Below the pieces are notes generated by a model. It ran no database searches, was not told the DNA's origin, and saw nothing but the letters and a program-made list of their open reading frames with translations. A stretch of DNA of 64,000 bases from assembly GCA_021775995.1 (NCBI GenBank), contig JAJFGS010000013.1:1-64000 (forward strand). The letters are read 5' to 3'. Below are positions 53,340-61,158 of this stretch, in pieces (within the stretch, counting starts at the first letter, position 1; every line of letters begins with the position of its first letter). This DNA comes from Alphaproteobacteria bacterium (GTDB taxonomy: Bacteria > Pseudomonadota > Alphaproteobacteria > Micavibrionales > Micavibrionaceae). Both the position numbers and the translations under genes were made by a program.

Positions 53340-54917
53340 TTGATTTGCAATTCTCTTAAAAGCGCGAAAGCGTTACTATGTTTTTTATTATGCTTGATTG
53401 CTATGCTTGCTTTTTCGGTAGGTTCTGCATCTGCACAATCAGCTTTTGATGATCCTGGGGTTAGGAAGGCCAATGGTAGCAAGGGAGGAGATCTGGTTGC
53501 GGTCGGTGGTAATGTCGATGCTGGTGATGTTGCTTTAGGTTCTTCTTCACAAGTTGTTATTTTGATGAGGAATGATGGTTCAAAGCCAATAGTTTCTAGA
53601 GAGATTAGTCTTTATCCTTCCTCAAATGTTTCTGCAAGCATTGCACAAAACGAATGTTCGCAGGCTCCTTTGCCGCCTGATGCTGTTTGTGCTATTGCCT
53701 TCTCTATTAAAGGTTTGCAGCCAGGAAAGTTTAGAATCGAAATGTTGATGCGCCATGATGGCCGTTCTAAATTAACTACATCTACTATATCAGGTCTGGT
53801 AGACATTTCAGCAGATAGTTCACGTGATGTTATTAATGATTTGGAAACCATTCCTGCTGAAATAAAGTTTGGGGTTTTAAAAGAAAGTCGTCCGTTAACG
53901 CGATCTGTTATTTTAAGAAATGTTACCTCTAAATTAATTCTCATTAATTCAATTGAAATTGAATCAAATGATCGTGCTGGTTATACCCTTAAGTCTGATT
54001 GTGAGAAGCTTGATTCAGGTGCGGCCTGTATTGCAACGGTAACTTGGGCACCAGAGCAGAGAGGACCCGCAACAGGCGTTTTGGTTGTTAATCACGATGG
54101 CCCAACGGGGGTTGTTAGTGTTATTTTGGATGGAAGTTACGATCCAAGTAAGGCTTCTGAGGTTGGTGTTTTTCCTGAAGCTGTTCCAGGTAAGGGGCTG
54201 TTAACAGCCTCACAAACGGATATTGATTTTGGTGAAGATATTGAAACAGCATCTTCTATAACAGTATCATTGGTGAATGTGGGGGACGCTCCTGTAGCAA
54301 TTGGTAATATAAGGCTTTCTAATGATGATAACGGTGTTAAGATTTCATCTAAGGGATGTAAAATTGGTAGCGTTTTAAATCCAGTTGAGGCTTGTCCTTT
54401 AACATTAACTTGGGAGCCTGTTCGAACGGGTAGTGTTTTGGATGATGTTCAAATTATTCATGATGGTGCGCGCGGGATTTTAGTCTTACCAATTACGGGT
54501 ACTTCATCAAAAGCCGTTAATCAAGATAGTAAGTCTATTGTATTTAATGATGGTGGCGCGGAAGCAATTTTAAGGGCGATAGAGCCTATTCCAGCAAGTG
54601 CTGTTGAGGAGCCTAAACAGAAAAGTACGTCTTCCGCTAACAGTAACCCAAGTAGTTCTCTTGAAGGTTATAGAATAACTTCTTTGGCTCAAACGCGAGC
54701 CATTGTTTCGGGTCCTGGTGGAAGTCGTGTTGTATTTAGTGGGCAAGAAACTGTAATTGGAGGCGTTTTGTGGGAGGTTACTGTTCAATCAAGCGCGGTG
54801 CAATTTAGAAATGGTAGTCAAAAAGTATTATTGCTTTTTGATAGATCTTTGTCTCCGTTTAACAAGGGCACAACGGTAGAGAGTGGCTCTGTTGTTCCTG
54901 TGGCAGAAGCAAATTAA
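53340..54917 (+). CDS. Exported ASH/Ig-like repeat protein with GspC/PilP-like C-terminal domain
   Basis: A 525-aa protein with a TTG start and a signal peptide ending 'GSASA|QS' (~32). Three beta-sandwich repeats, each about 95 residues and each with a Cys pair, lie at ~60-160, ~178-275 and ~290-385. They read like 'choice-of-anchor D'/ASH domains ('DVALGSSSQVVILMRNDGSKPI', 'KFGVLKESRPLTRSVILRNV', 'DFGEDIETASSITVSLVNVG'). A Ser-rich linker precedes the final domain (~440-505): 'LEGYRITSLAQTRAIVSGPGG', then 'VVFSGQETVIGGVLWEVTVQSSAVQFRNGSQKVLLLF'. The last part has the strand order and glycines of GspC-HR/PilP domains that dock on secretin N0. The stop and the next ATG share a base. The domain match is by eye; a fold search should decide. 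Confidence 0.6.
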   Translation: MICNSLKSAKALLCFLLCLIAMLAFSVGSASAQSAFDDPGVRKANGSKGGDLVAVGGNVDAGDVALGSSSQVVILMRNDGSKPIVSREISLYPSSNVSASIAQNECSQAPLPPDAVCAIAFSIKGLQPGKFRIEMLMRHDGRSKLTTSTISGLVDISADSSRDVINDLETIPAEIKFGVLKESRPLTRSVILRNVTSKLILINSIEIESNDRAGYTLKSDCEKLDSGAACIATVTWAPEQRGPATGVLVVNHDGPTGVVSVILDGSYDPSKASEVGVFPEAVPGKGLLTASQTDIDFGEDIETASSITVSLVNVGDAPVAIGNIRLSNDDNGVKISSKGCKIGSVLNPVEACPLTLTWEPVRTGSVLDDVQIIHDGARGILVLPITGTSSKAVNQDSKSIVFNDGGAEAILRAIEPIPASAVEEPKQKSTSSANSNPSSSLEGYRITSLAQTRAIVSGPGGSRVVFSGQETVIGGVLWEVTVQSSAVQFRNGSQKVLLLFDRSLSPFNKGTTVESGSVVPVAEAN

Positions 54918-56743
54918 TGTCTGATTTTGAGAAAGATATAATTAATCAAAAGTCTAAAGAAGATGAGCTAGCGGCAATGGAGCGGCGCGATATTCAACAG
55001 GATCGCCGTAAATCTGATAAGGGGTCTCCTGTCGGTGTAGAGAGAAGGCAATGGCAAGATCGCCGAAAGATTCGTTCAGAAGAAGGCCGCGAACGTTATT
55101 TAGATATGGTTCAACGTGAAAGATCAATGTTTATTGATCTTGGTCTTTCGCGTTCTACGGATCAGTTGCTTGACATGGCAGGTGCCATTCGTCTTTCTGA
55201 AGGTGAAGATGAGAGTGCTCGTAATCGTGCAACAGGTGATCAGTTAAGAACGTTACTTCCTGTACAATCATGGCTTCCTTTGAGTATTCATTTGATTAGT
55301 TTACAAAATGGTGTTTTAAAAATTGCACCTTTAAATGACTTATCTGATAGGCAAATAGAAAATCTTATATCAACAGCAAATCGAAGCGGTTTACAAGTTA
55401 GTGAAATTGATGTGGAGGTCTGGGACAGAGCTGAATTGATGGAAACATTGCGCTCCGTTCATGATTTGTCAGCGGATCGTTGTGAAAAAACATTGGCTCA
55501 ATGGTTGGGCGATATTGATAACGGTTTACTTTTAAACCGTTTTGAGCGTGATATGTTAGCAGAAGCATTGCAAATGCGGGTGTCAGATATTCATTTGGTA
55601 CAGGACAACAATCTGGATGCGCCAAATTGGATAAAGTATCGTGTAGATGGTGATTTGATGCCTGTACATTTGCTTCCTGCAGAGGCTATGGCACGTTTAA
55701 CAACTCTTTTAAAGCGAAATGCTGGGTTAAACTTTGGGGACAGAGTGACACCGAAAGATGGTCGTTTTGGCTTTGTTTGGCAGGGCAGAAGTGTTGATGT
55801 TCGTGTTGCTGCAGGACCACAAGCCCAAGATGGTGAAAAAATAACACTGCGTCTTCTCGATAGAGCCTCTCTTAAAGGATTTGATGAATTATTTCGTCGC
55901 CATCAAGATGTTGGGGATTATCTAGCTAAAGCCCTCTCTCCAGAAATTAAAGGTGGTGGAGGTCTTATTCTTTTATCAGGACCAACTGGGTCTGGTAAGA
56001 CGACGACACTTTATGCTTGTGTTCAACAAATTGATAGGCGCCGTCGTCATGTTTTGACGATTGAGGATCCTATTGAGTATGAGTTGCGTTATGCGACTCA
56101 GTGGCAAGTAAGGCCTGGTCAACAAGGAGGCGAATTTTCTGATTTAATTCGCGCATCAATGCGCCATGATCCTGATTATATAGTTATTGGGGAGATGCGT
56201 GACGCCGACACAGTTGAAACCTCGTTAAGAGCAGCAGAGTCGGGTCATACCGTTATTTCAACAGTTCATGCGGACACAGCATTACAAACTTTTGAGCGGT
56301 TAAGGTCTTTGATGCCTGCAGAACGTGAGAGGGCGTCAACCTTTACACTAGCCCAACAGGTGAGGGCAATTTTAAACCAGCGACTTGTAAGAACGTTATG
56401 CCAAGGATGTTCGCATAAAAAGAAAGCTCAAGAAGTATTAAGTGAAATTGATTTAAGTACATTAGGTATTGATGCCGATGCGGGTGTCCGTACTCATAAC
56501 ACATCGGGTTGTGATTTATGTAACAGAACAGGCATTTCGGGGAGAACATTACTTCTTGATGCAATACTTTTAACGTTGGGACCAGGGCAAAGAAATAATA
56601 TATACGAAGCATTGATAAAAAATGTAAATAGTATTGTGGGAGAAGAGGGCGTCATTGTTCATACAAGACGTGAGGGATTAGTTGATCTGGTATTAAGTGG
56701 GCAAATCGATCCTAAGGCGTCATTGTCTTATTTAGAAGAATAG
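54917..56743 (+). CDS. GspE/PilB-type assembly ATPase
   Basis: A 608-aa cytoplasmic motor. The first ~50 residues are charged and Arg/Asp-rich ('RRDIQQDRRK', 'VERRQWQDRRK'). The N1E-type domain runs to ~225. The ATPase core has Walker A 'GPTGSGKTTT' (~354-363), the Asp box, Walker B 'DPDYIVIGEMRDADT' (~415-429) and the His box 'GHTVISTVHADTA'. A tetra-Cys zinc site, CQGC (~495) and CDLC (~533), marks a GspE/PilB-type extension enzyme rather than a PilT-type retraction motor. No retraction ATPase is in the window. The start shares a base with the preceding stop. Confidence 0.93.
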   Translation: MSDFEKDIINQKSKEDELAAMERRDIQQDRRKSDKGSPVGVERRQWQDRRKIRSEEGRERYLDMVQRERSMFIDLGLSRSTDQLLDMAGAIRLSEGEDESARNRATGDQLRTLLPVQSWLPLSIHLISLQNGVLKIAPLNDLSDRQIENLISTANRSGLQVSEIDVEVWDRAELMETLRSVHDLSADRCEKTLAQWLGDIDNGLLLNRFERDMLAEALQMRVSDIHLVQDNNLDAPNWIKYRVDGDLMPVHLLPAEAMARLTTLLKRNAGLNFGDRVTPKDGRFGFVWQGRSVDVRVAAGPQAQDGEKITLRLLDRASLKGFDELFRRHQDVGDYLAKALSPEIKGGGGLILLSGPTGSGKTTTLYACVQQIDRRRRHVLTIEDPIEYELRYATQWQVRPGQQGGEFSDLIRASMRHDPDYIVIGEMRDADTVETSLRAAESGHTVISTVHADTALQTFERLRSLMPAERERASTFTLAQQVRAILNQRLVRTLCQGCSHKKKAQEVLSEIDLSTLGIDADAGVRTHNTSGCDLCNRTGISGRTLLLDAILLTLGPGQRNNIYEALIKNVNSIVGEEGVIVHTRREGLVDLVLSGQIDPKASLSYLEE

Positions 56744-56758
56744 GGGAGATGATAGTTT

Positions 56759-57979
56759 ATGCAGCAATGGGTTGCAGAAGTTGCTTACGATACTCTCTCT
56801 GGTGTTAAAAAGACCGAAGAGTCTTTTTACTTGCCCACAGAAGACGATGTGCGTGCTGCAGTTGCAAAAAAAAGGGGTTATGTTCTTTCTATTCGTCCGC
56901 ATATACGCTCACCTTTAGAAAGATTGCTAGCGCGTTCAACTTGGTGGCAGGTACAACTTTTGCGTGGTATTCAATTTCGGGCAACATCTGTTTCTTCACC
57001 AGGTGTGGCTCTTTGGAAAATTATTGAGGCGGAAACAAATCCTAAAAGACAAAACATATTAGCACCAGCTAGAGAAGCCTTGTCACGCGGTTTGGGCGTT
57101 ATTGATGCTTTAAAAGCACTTAATATTTTTGATCATGGGACGCTTGCTATTTTGGCAGGGAGTGAAAAAGCAAATAAATTAACAGAAGGCATACCGCATG
57201 CCATTCATTCTATTACACAGAAAAAGAAGAACAGTCGTGCCATTATGGGAACAATGGGTTGGTTGGGTTTTGATGTTATTACGATTGTTCAATCCCTTTT
57301 TTGGGGGAAAGATATGGTTTTAGGATGGTTTCGGGATAATACACCAGCATCGGAGGCAGAAAAGATAGAGTATGACCGAGTGGTTAATAATTTAGAACTG
57401 ACATGGGATATTTTGATTTATTTTTCCTTTTTTATTGGTGGTTTTTTGGTCTGGACGATTTTATCCTTTTTCCTTAATAAAGGAAAAAAGGATTGGCCAA
57501 CGGCCCGCATTGTCAGGAAAATACCACTTATTGGGTCTTATTTAAGAGATTTGGGCTTTTCTGATTCTATGATGGCAGCATCAAGAATGATAAAGGGGCT
57601 TGTTCCCATTAATGAATCTCTCTATCAGGCTGGACAAGCGACAACATCGCCAGAGGTTTCTAGATACTGGCATGCGGCAAATGAGGATTTAGAACGTGGT
57701 ATTGGTCTTGGTAATGCGCTGGATCGAGAGCCTTTAACACGCAGCGAGCGTATGGAACTTGCGAGCTTGTCTGATTTGGGGCAAGTTGCTACTATATTAG
57801 AGTCAATATCTGAAATGCGGGCCTCTTCCGCAAAGACGAAACATTCGCTTATTGTTTGGCTTGCTTTTGCATTAACTGGTGTTTTCCTTGTTATCGCATT
57901 TGGAAGTGCTATTTATGCTTTAACAGTTATGAATATCAGTATGGACAGTATGATGGGTGGCCTTATGGAAGGAATTTAG
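56759..57979 (+). CDS. GspF/PilC-like inner-membrane platform protein
   Basis: A 406-aa protein with two GspF-type halves, at ~75-180 and ~270-375, each helical, with hydrophobic segments after them: ~170-190 ('GTMGWLGFDVITIVQSLF'), ~222-242 ('LIYFSFFIGGFLVWTILSFFL') and ~370-395. The arrangement matches the polytopic platform of type II secretion and type IV pili (PilR in R64-type pili). Sequence is divergent, as is usual for type IVb. It follows the ATPase by 15 bases (ribosome site GGGGAGATGA). Confidence 0.85.
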   Translation: MQQWVAEVAYDTLSGVKKTEESFYLPTEDDVRAAVAKKRGYVLSIRPHIRSPLERLLARSTWWQVQLLRGIQFRATSVSSPGVALWKIIEAETNPKRQNILAPAREALSRGLGVIDALKALNIFDHGTLAILAGSEKANKLTEGIPHAIHSITQKKKNSRAIMGTMGWLGFDVITIVQSLFWGKDMVLGWFRDNTPASEAEKIEYDRVVNNLELTWDILIYFSFFIGGFLVWTILSFFLNKGKKDWPTARIVRKIPLIGSYLRDLGFSDSMMAASRMIKGLVPINESLYQAGQATTSPEVSRYWHAANEDLERGIGLGNALDREPLTRSERMELASLSDLGQVATILESISEMRASSAKTKHSLIVWLAFALTGVFLVIAFGSAIYALTVMNISMDSMMGGLMEGI

Positions 57980-57980
57980 A

Positions 57981-58943
57981 TTGGTAGATACTGAAGTAGA
58001 CGAAGTAGTTGAAAAATCTTCCAAGCCCTTGCTTGGGAAGCAAGCGGCTGGTGTTAGTGACTTTTTGGCTGGTGAAAAATCTGATTTTGTTTCTAAGTTA
58101 AAACCATTTTTGCCTCAAGAGTTGGTTGGAGGGTCTGTACCACATGTACCCGGTATGGAAGAGGAAGCCGTTTGGAATGCAGCCTCTCAGGCTTGTGCGA
58201 CAGAAAAAGTTCATTTTTGCTACTCTGTAGAAAATAATCGTTGTTGGTATTTAGCGTGCCCTTCGTCCTCTATGGCGTCTAACCCAGATAGCTGGTGCCC
58301 TTTGGCGGCAGCCCTTCCTGGTAAAAGTGAGTATTGGGACAAAGAAACGGTTTATTTATATGAACAAGAAGGGACGGCCTCTGCTTTAAGATGGGATCCC
58401 GAAACAGGAAGAATGCAAATATTTTTAGGAGCCGCGAGGACTCTTTTGCCACGAATTCAAAGCATGGATGCAAATTTTGTAACGGTTAATCCTGAAGTTG
58501 CAGAGCAGGTTCGTTGGAAAAACCGTATGCTAAAAACAGAAAAACTATCGCGAGCAGCTTCAAGAACACTTTTATTTGTTGGTATCGCTTTTAATGTAAT
58601 AATTTTTAGTTTTTTGGTTTTTCAATATATTTTAACGGTGACTGTTGAGCGCGATCTTAAAAAAGTAAAAGAGGAAACGGAGCGTGTTTCACAGCAATTA
58701 TTATTAGAGGCATATAATGCTCTTCAAAGTGATTCTATAAAGCATATGGTGCGTATACAGGAAATATTAGATGATTTAAGAGAAATTGACGGCACTTTGG
58801 TGAAATATGAGGTACAAGGTAAAAAAGTCCAATGGGAGGCTTTGGTGCCGCAACCTTATGGTAAAGGTGTGGGGAGTTTGAAAAATGTAAGGCCTGCAGA
58901 GCTTGAAAAAGATGGCCGAGTTAGAATTATAGGCACTAAATAG
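57981..58943 (+). CDS. Type IVb PilO-like inner-membrane assembly protein
   Basis: A 320-aa bitopic protein. I choose the TTG at 57981, which has GGAAGGA 6 bases ahead; the alternative GTG at 57957 lies inside the platform gene. The N-terminal ~195 residues are cytoplasmic, with several Cys ('VHFCYSVENNRCWYLACPSSS') and an actin-like or beta-rich look ('DSWCPLAAALPGKSEYWDKETVYLYE'). One transmembrane helix (~196-218) leads to a short coiled coil and a periplasmic domain (~225-320). The layout resembles PilO of R64/thin pili (or a PilM+PilN fusion). Sequence identity to a named family is not certain. Confidence 0.55.
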   Translation: MVDTEVDEVVEKSSKPLLGKQAAGVSDFLAGEKSDFVSKLKPFLPQELVGGSVPHVPGMEEEAVWNAASQACATEKVHFCYSVENNRCWYLACPSSSMASNPDSWCPLAAALPGKSEYWDKETVYLYEQEGTASALRWDPETGRMQIFLGAARTLLPRIQSMDANFVTVNPEVAEQVRWKNRMLKTEKLSRAASRTLLFVGIAFNVIIFSFLVFQYILTVTVERDLKKVKEETERVSQQLLLEAYNALQSDSIKHMVRIQEILDDLREIDGTLVKYEVQGKKVQWEALVPQPYGKGVGSLKNVRPAELEKDGRVRIIGTK

Positions 58944-59027
58944 CTTATTTAACCAATTTAGTAACGTTGAATTAATGTATTTTTGCTAAAATTTTATGTA
59001 GAATAACGATGAAAAGGATTGATTTTA

Positions 59028-59561
59028 TTGGATTTTAAGTCATTTGATTGGAAATATATCCAAAAATATACAAGTTCTAAGGCAACAGGGGACTTAAATA
59101 AATTTTTGGAAGGATTGCCCCAACATGCGGGGCAAACAGTTCTTATTGCGGCGGCGATTGCTTGGGGGACTGCAGCGGCGTTGGGCTTGTTTACAGCCAT
59201 CCAAACCCAGCAAATGATAAAATTGCGAGCAGACTTAAAGGCAACAGAGGCCTTAAAACCCTCTGTTCCTAAAATTAAAAATGTTGGTATTGATAAGAAA
59301 AATGTGGAACAATTCGTGTCTAAAGCGAAGGAAAGTTATAAAGGTCTAGATATTAGAGCCAATGCTTCTACCATTGTGATTACTGGAAGAAGCACGTCTA
59401 ATTTTACGGAATTCAGAGAAGCCGTTGGGCATGTACAAAATGGTGGAAATGGTTGGCGAGTTTCATTGGAAAAACTTTGTGTAGGTCGGGAATGTGATAA
59501 ACAATATAAGGTGGCCGCTTCATTAAAAGTTAATAAAGTGTCTGTTGAGAAGGCAGATTAG
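59028..59561 (+). CDS. Small bitopic assembly protein (PilO/PilP-like position)
   Basis: A 177-aa protein. I choose the TTG at 59028 because AAAAGGA is 9 bases ahead of it; the earlier TTG at 59019 would sit on the ribosome site. The N-terminus is polar (~1-40). One transmembrane helix lies at ~38-60 ('VLIAAAIAWGTAAALGLFTAI') and a coil at ~63-80. A periplasmic domain follows, with 'NVEQFVSKAKESYKGLDIRANASTIVITGRSTSNFTEFREAVGHV' and a CxxxxC ('LCVGRECDKQY'). This ferredoxin-like outline is that of PilO/GspM. It lies in the pilus-like operon. Confidence 0.6.
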   Translation: MDFKSFDWKYIQKYTSSKATGDLNKFLEGLPQHAGQTVLIAAAIAWGTAAALGLFTAIQTQQMIKLRADLKATEALKPSVPKIKNVGIDKKNVEQFVSKAKESYKGLDIRANASTIVITGRSTSNFTEFREAVGHVQNGGNGWRVSLEKLCVGRECDKQYKVAASLKVNKVSVEKAD

Positions 59562-59634
59562 ATTATATATAGAGTAGTTTGTAATGGACTCAATTCTGGG
59601 GAAAGATTAAAAAGTATAGAAAATGGAGATATCT

Positions 59635-60387
59635 ATGGAAGATCAATATGTAACTAGAAGAAGCGAGAAGGGGAACGTTCTTTTCTTGATTTTGATTGCG
59701 GTGGCTTTATTTGCCGCTCTGTCATATGCGGTTACGCAATCGACGAGATCGGGTGGAGGATCTGCAGATAGAGAAAAATCTATTTTAAGTGGCGCATCTA
59801 TGACGCAACATCCAACTTCTTTACGGACATCTGTTATTCGTATGATATTGGGCGGTACAGATATCTCAGCTTTAAAATTCAATGCGCCTTCTGAAGCATA
59901 TTTTACAGCGGGTACGACAGATACGACCGAGCTTGTTTTTCATCCTGATGGTGGCGGTGGTTTGTTTCAGCAGGCACCTGCTGATGTGATGTTGGGGACA
60001 GGGCAAGGGGATTGGTTTTTTAACGCAAATTTTGATATTCCACAAATTGGTGTTACAGATACAACAACCAGTAATGATTTAATTGCTTTCCTGCCTGGGG
60101 TTAACGTGGGGGTATGTCGGGAAGTTAATGAAGAACTTAATTTTGTCGAGGATATTGCTGACTGTACATCAGCTGATGGCGTTATTCCTGACGTTAACGC
60201 TGGTATAACTGAAGCAAATATTAGAGAAAATCAGGATAACGTTACTGGGTTTCCAGCTCCTGCAAATCAGGAAGATTTAGATAATGCCACGGGGACTTGT
60301 ACTGCATTTATTGGGCATCCTTCAGGTTGTTTCCGAGATGATGTAACTGGTGAATATGTATTTTACTCTGTTCTTTTAGAACGGTAA
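59635..60387 (+). CDS. Prepilin-like protein 1, no Glu5
   Basis: A 250-aa protein. The ATG at 59635 has GGAGATATCT ahead. 'RRSEKGNVLFLILIAVALFAALSYAV' gives a short basic leader, Gly at ~13 and a long hydrophobic helix, as in class III prepilin signals. The +5 residue is not Glu, as in GspK/minor-type pilins. The rest (~45-250) is a large Gly/Thr/Asp-rich domain with two Cys pairs ('GVCREVNEELNFVEDIADCTSADG', 'GTCTAFIGHPSGCFRDD'). It probably caps or is carried by the pilus-like structure. Confidence 0.65.
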   Translation: MEDQYVTRRSEKGNVLFLILIAVALFAALSYAVTQSTRSGGGSADREKSILSGASMTQHPTSLRTSVIRMILGGTDISALKFNAPSEAYFTAGTTDTTELVFHPDGGGGLFQQAPADVMLGTGQGDWFFNANFDIPQIGVTDTTTSNDLIAFLPGVNVGVCREVNEELNFVEDIADCTSADGVIPDVNAGITEANIRENQDNVTGFPAPANQEDLDNATGTCTAFIGHPSGCFRDDVTGEYVFYSVLLER

Positions 60388-60408
60388 CGGGACATTAGAT
60401 ATATAGTT

Positions 60409-61152
60409 ATGTTTTCAAACTTTTTTAACAAGCGTACTTCTGAAACAGGGAGTGCGCTTGTTTACATTTTAATTGCGATTGCTTTATTGGCGGCATTGAC
60501 AGCATCATTTATGAAGCCATCCAGTCAGCAAACAACAGCGCAAGGAAGTTATAATGCAATCACTGAATTAAATGCACAGACTGAATTTATCCGCTCTTCT
60601 ATACAAGAATGTGTTTTAACATACCCTGGTGGAGATAGGGGACCACTTGGTAATAACGGTTTGCAAGGAACACCGAATACGCCCTATCCAATAAATCCTT
60701 CAAGTCCTTATTTAACCGCACCGGCGGCCAATGACCAAGTACAATTTTTGCGGTGTCCAGGAAATCCAGGAGACGATCCAGATCATTCTAATGTGTTTGG
60801 TGGTAGTAGTGGAAAGTTCTTACCACCGCCACCAGATTTATTTGATGATTGGATATATTATAGCGGCACGGACGGTGTGTTCTTTTATACGCGAACAGAT
60901 AAGACAGATGCTTTTTTGCAAACAGCTTTATCCAAATTAGATGACAATTTTTCGGAATGTCAGGCGGATGTTGTTGATGCGTCTGGTGGAGATATTGAAT
61001 TAACAAGCACTGCAGCGGCAGGTGACCCAGAATGCTTGCAAGGTGCAGGAGTTGCTACTTGTTTTAGGGTATGGGTTATTATTCAACCGAGTGCGGTTTA
61101 TCTTGGAGATACGGATGGTGAAGAAGGTGTTGGTGGAGCCAATTGTCCTTAA
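60409..61152 (+). CDS. Prepilin-like protein 2, no Glu5
   Basis: A 247-aa protein of the same plan as the gene before it: 'KRTSETGSALVYILIAIALLAALTASFM', with Gly at ~14 and no +5 Glu. The domain beyond ~45 has six Cys in all ('SIQECVLTYPGG', 'FLRCPGNPGDDPD', 'FSECQADVV', 'DPECLQGAGVATCFRV', 'GGANCP'). It is the last gene of the pilus-like locus and converges on the hybrid kinase with a 6-base gap. It may be a surface or tip component. Confidence 0.65.
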   Translation: MFSNFFNKRTSETGSALVYILIAIALLAALTASFMKPSSQQTTAQGSYNAITELNAQTEFIRSSIQECVLTYPGGDRGPLGNNGLQGTPNTPYPINPSSPYLTAPAANDQVQFLRCPGNPGDDPDHSNVFGGSSGKFLPPPPDLFDDWIYYSGTDGVFFYTRTDKTDAFLQTALSKLDDNFSECQADVVDASGGDIELTSTAAAGDPECLQGAGVATCFRVWVIIQPSAVYLGDTDGEEGVGGANCP

Positions 61153-61158
61153 ATAAAA

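Noticed and set aside
53318-53359. 13-codon ATG ORF overlapping the start of the ASH-domain gene
   Set aside because: Out of frame and tiny. It could be a leader peptide, but nothing beyond the overlap supports this.
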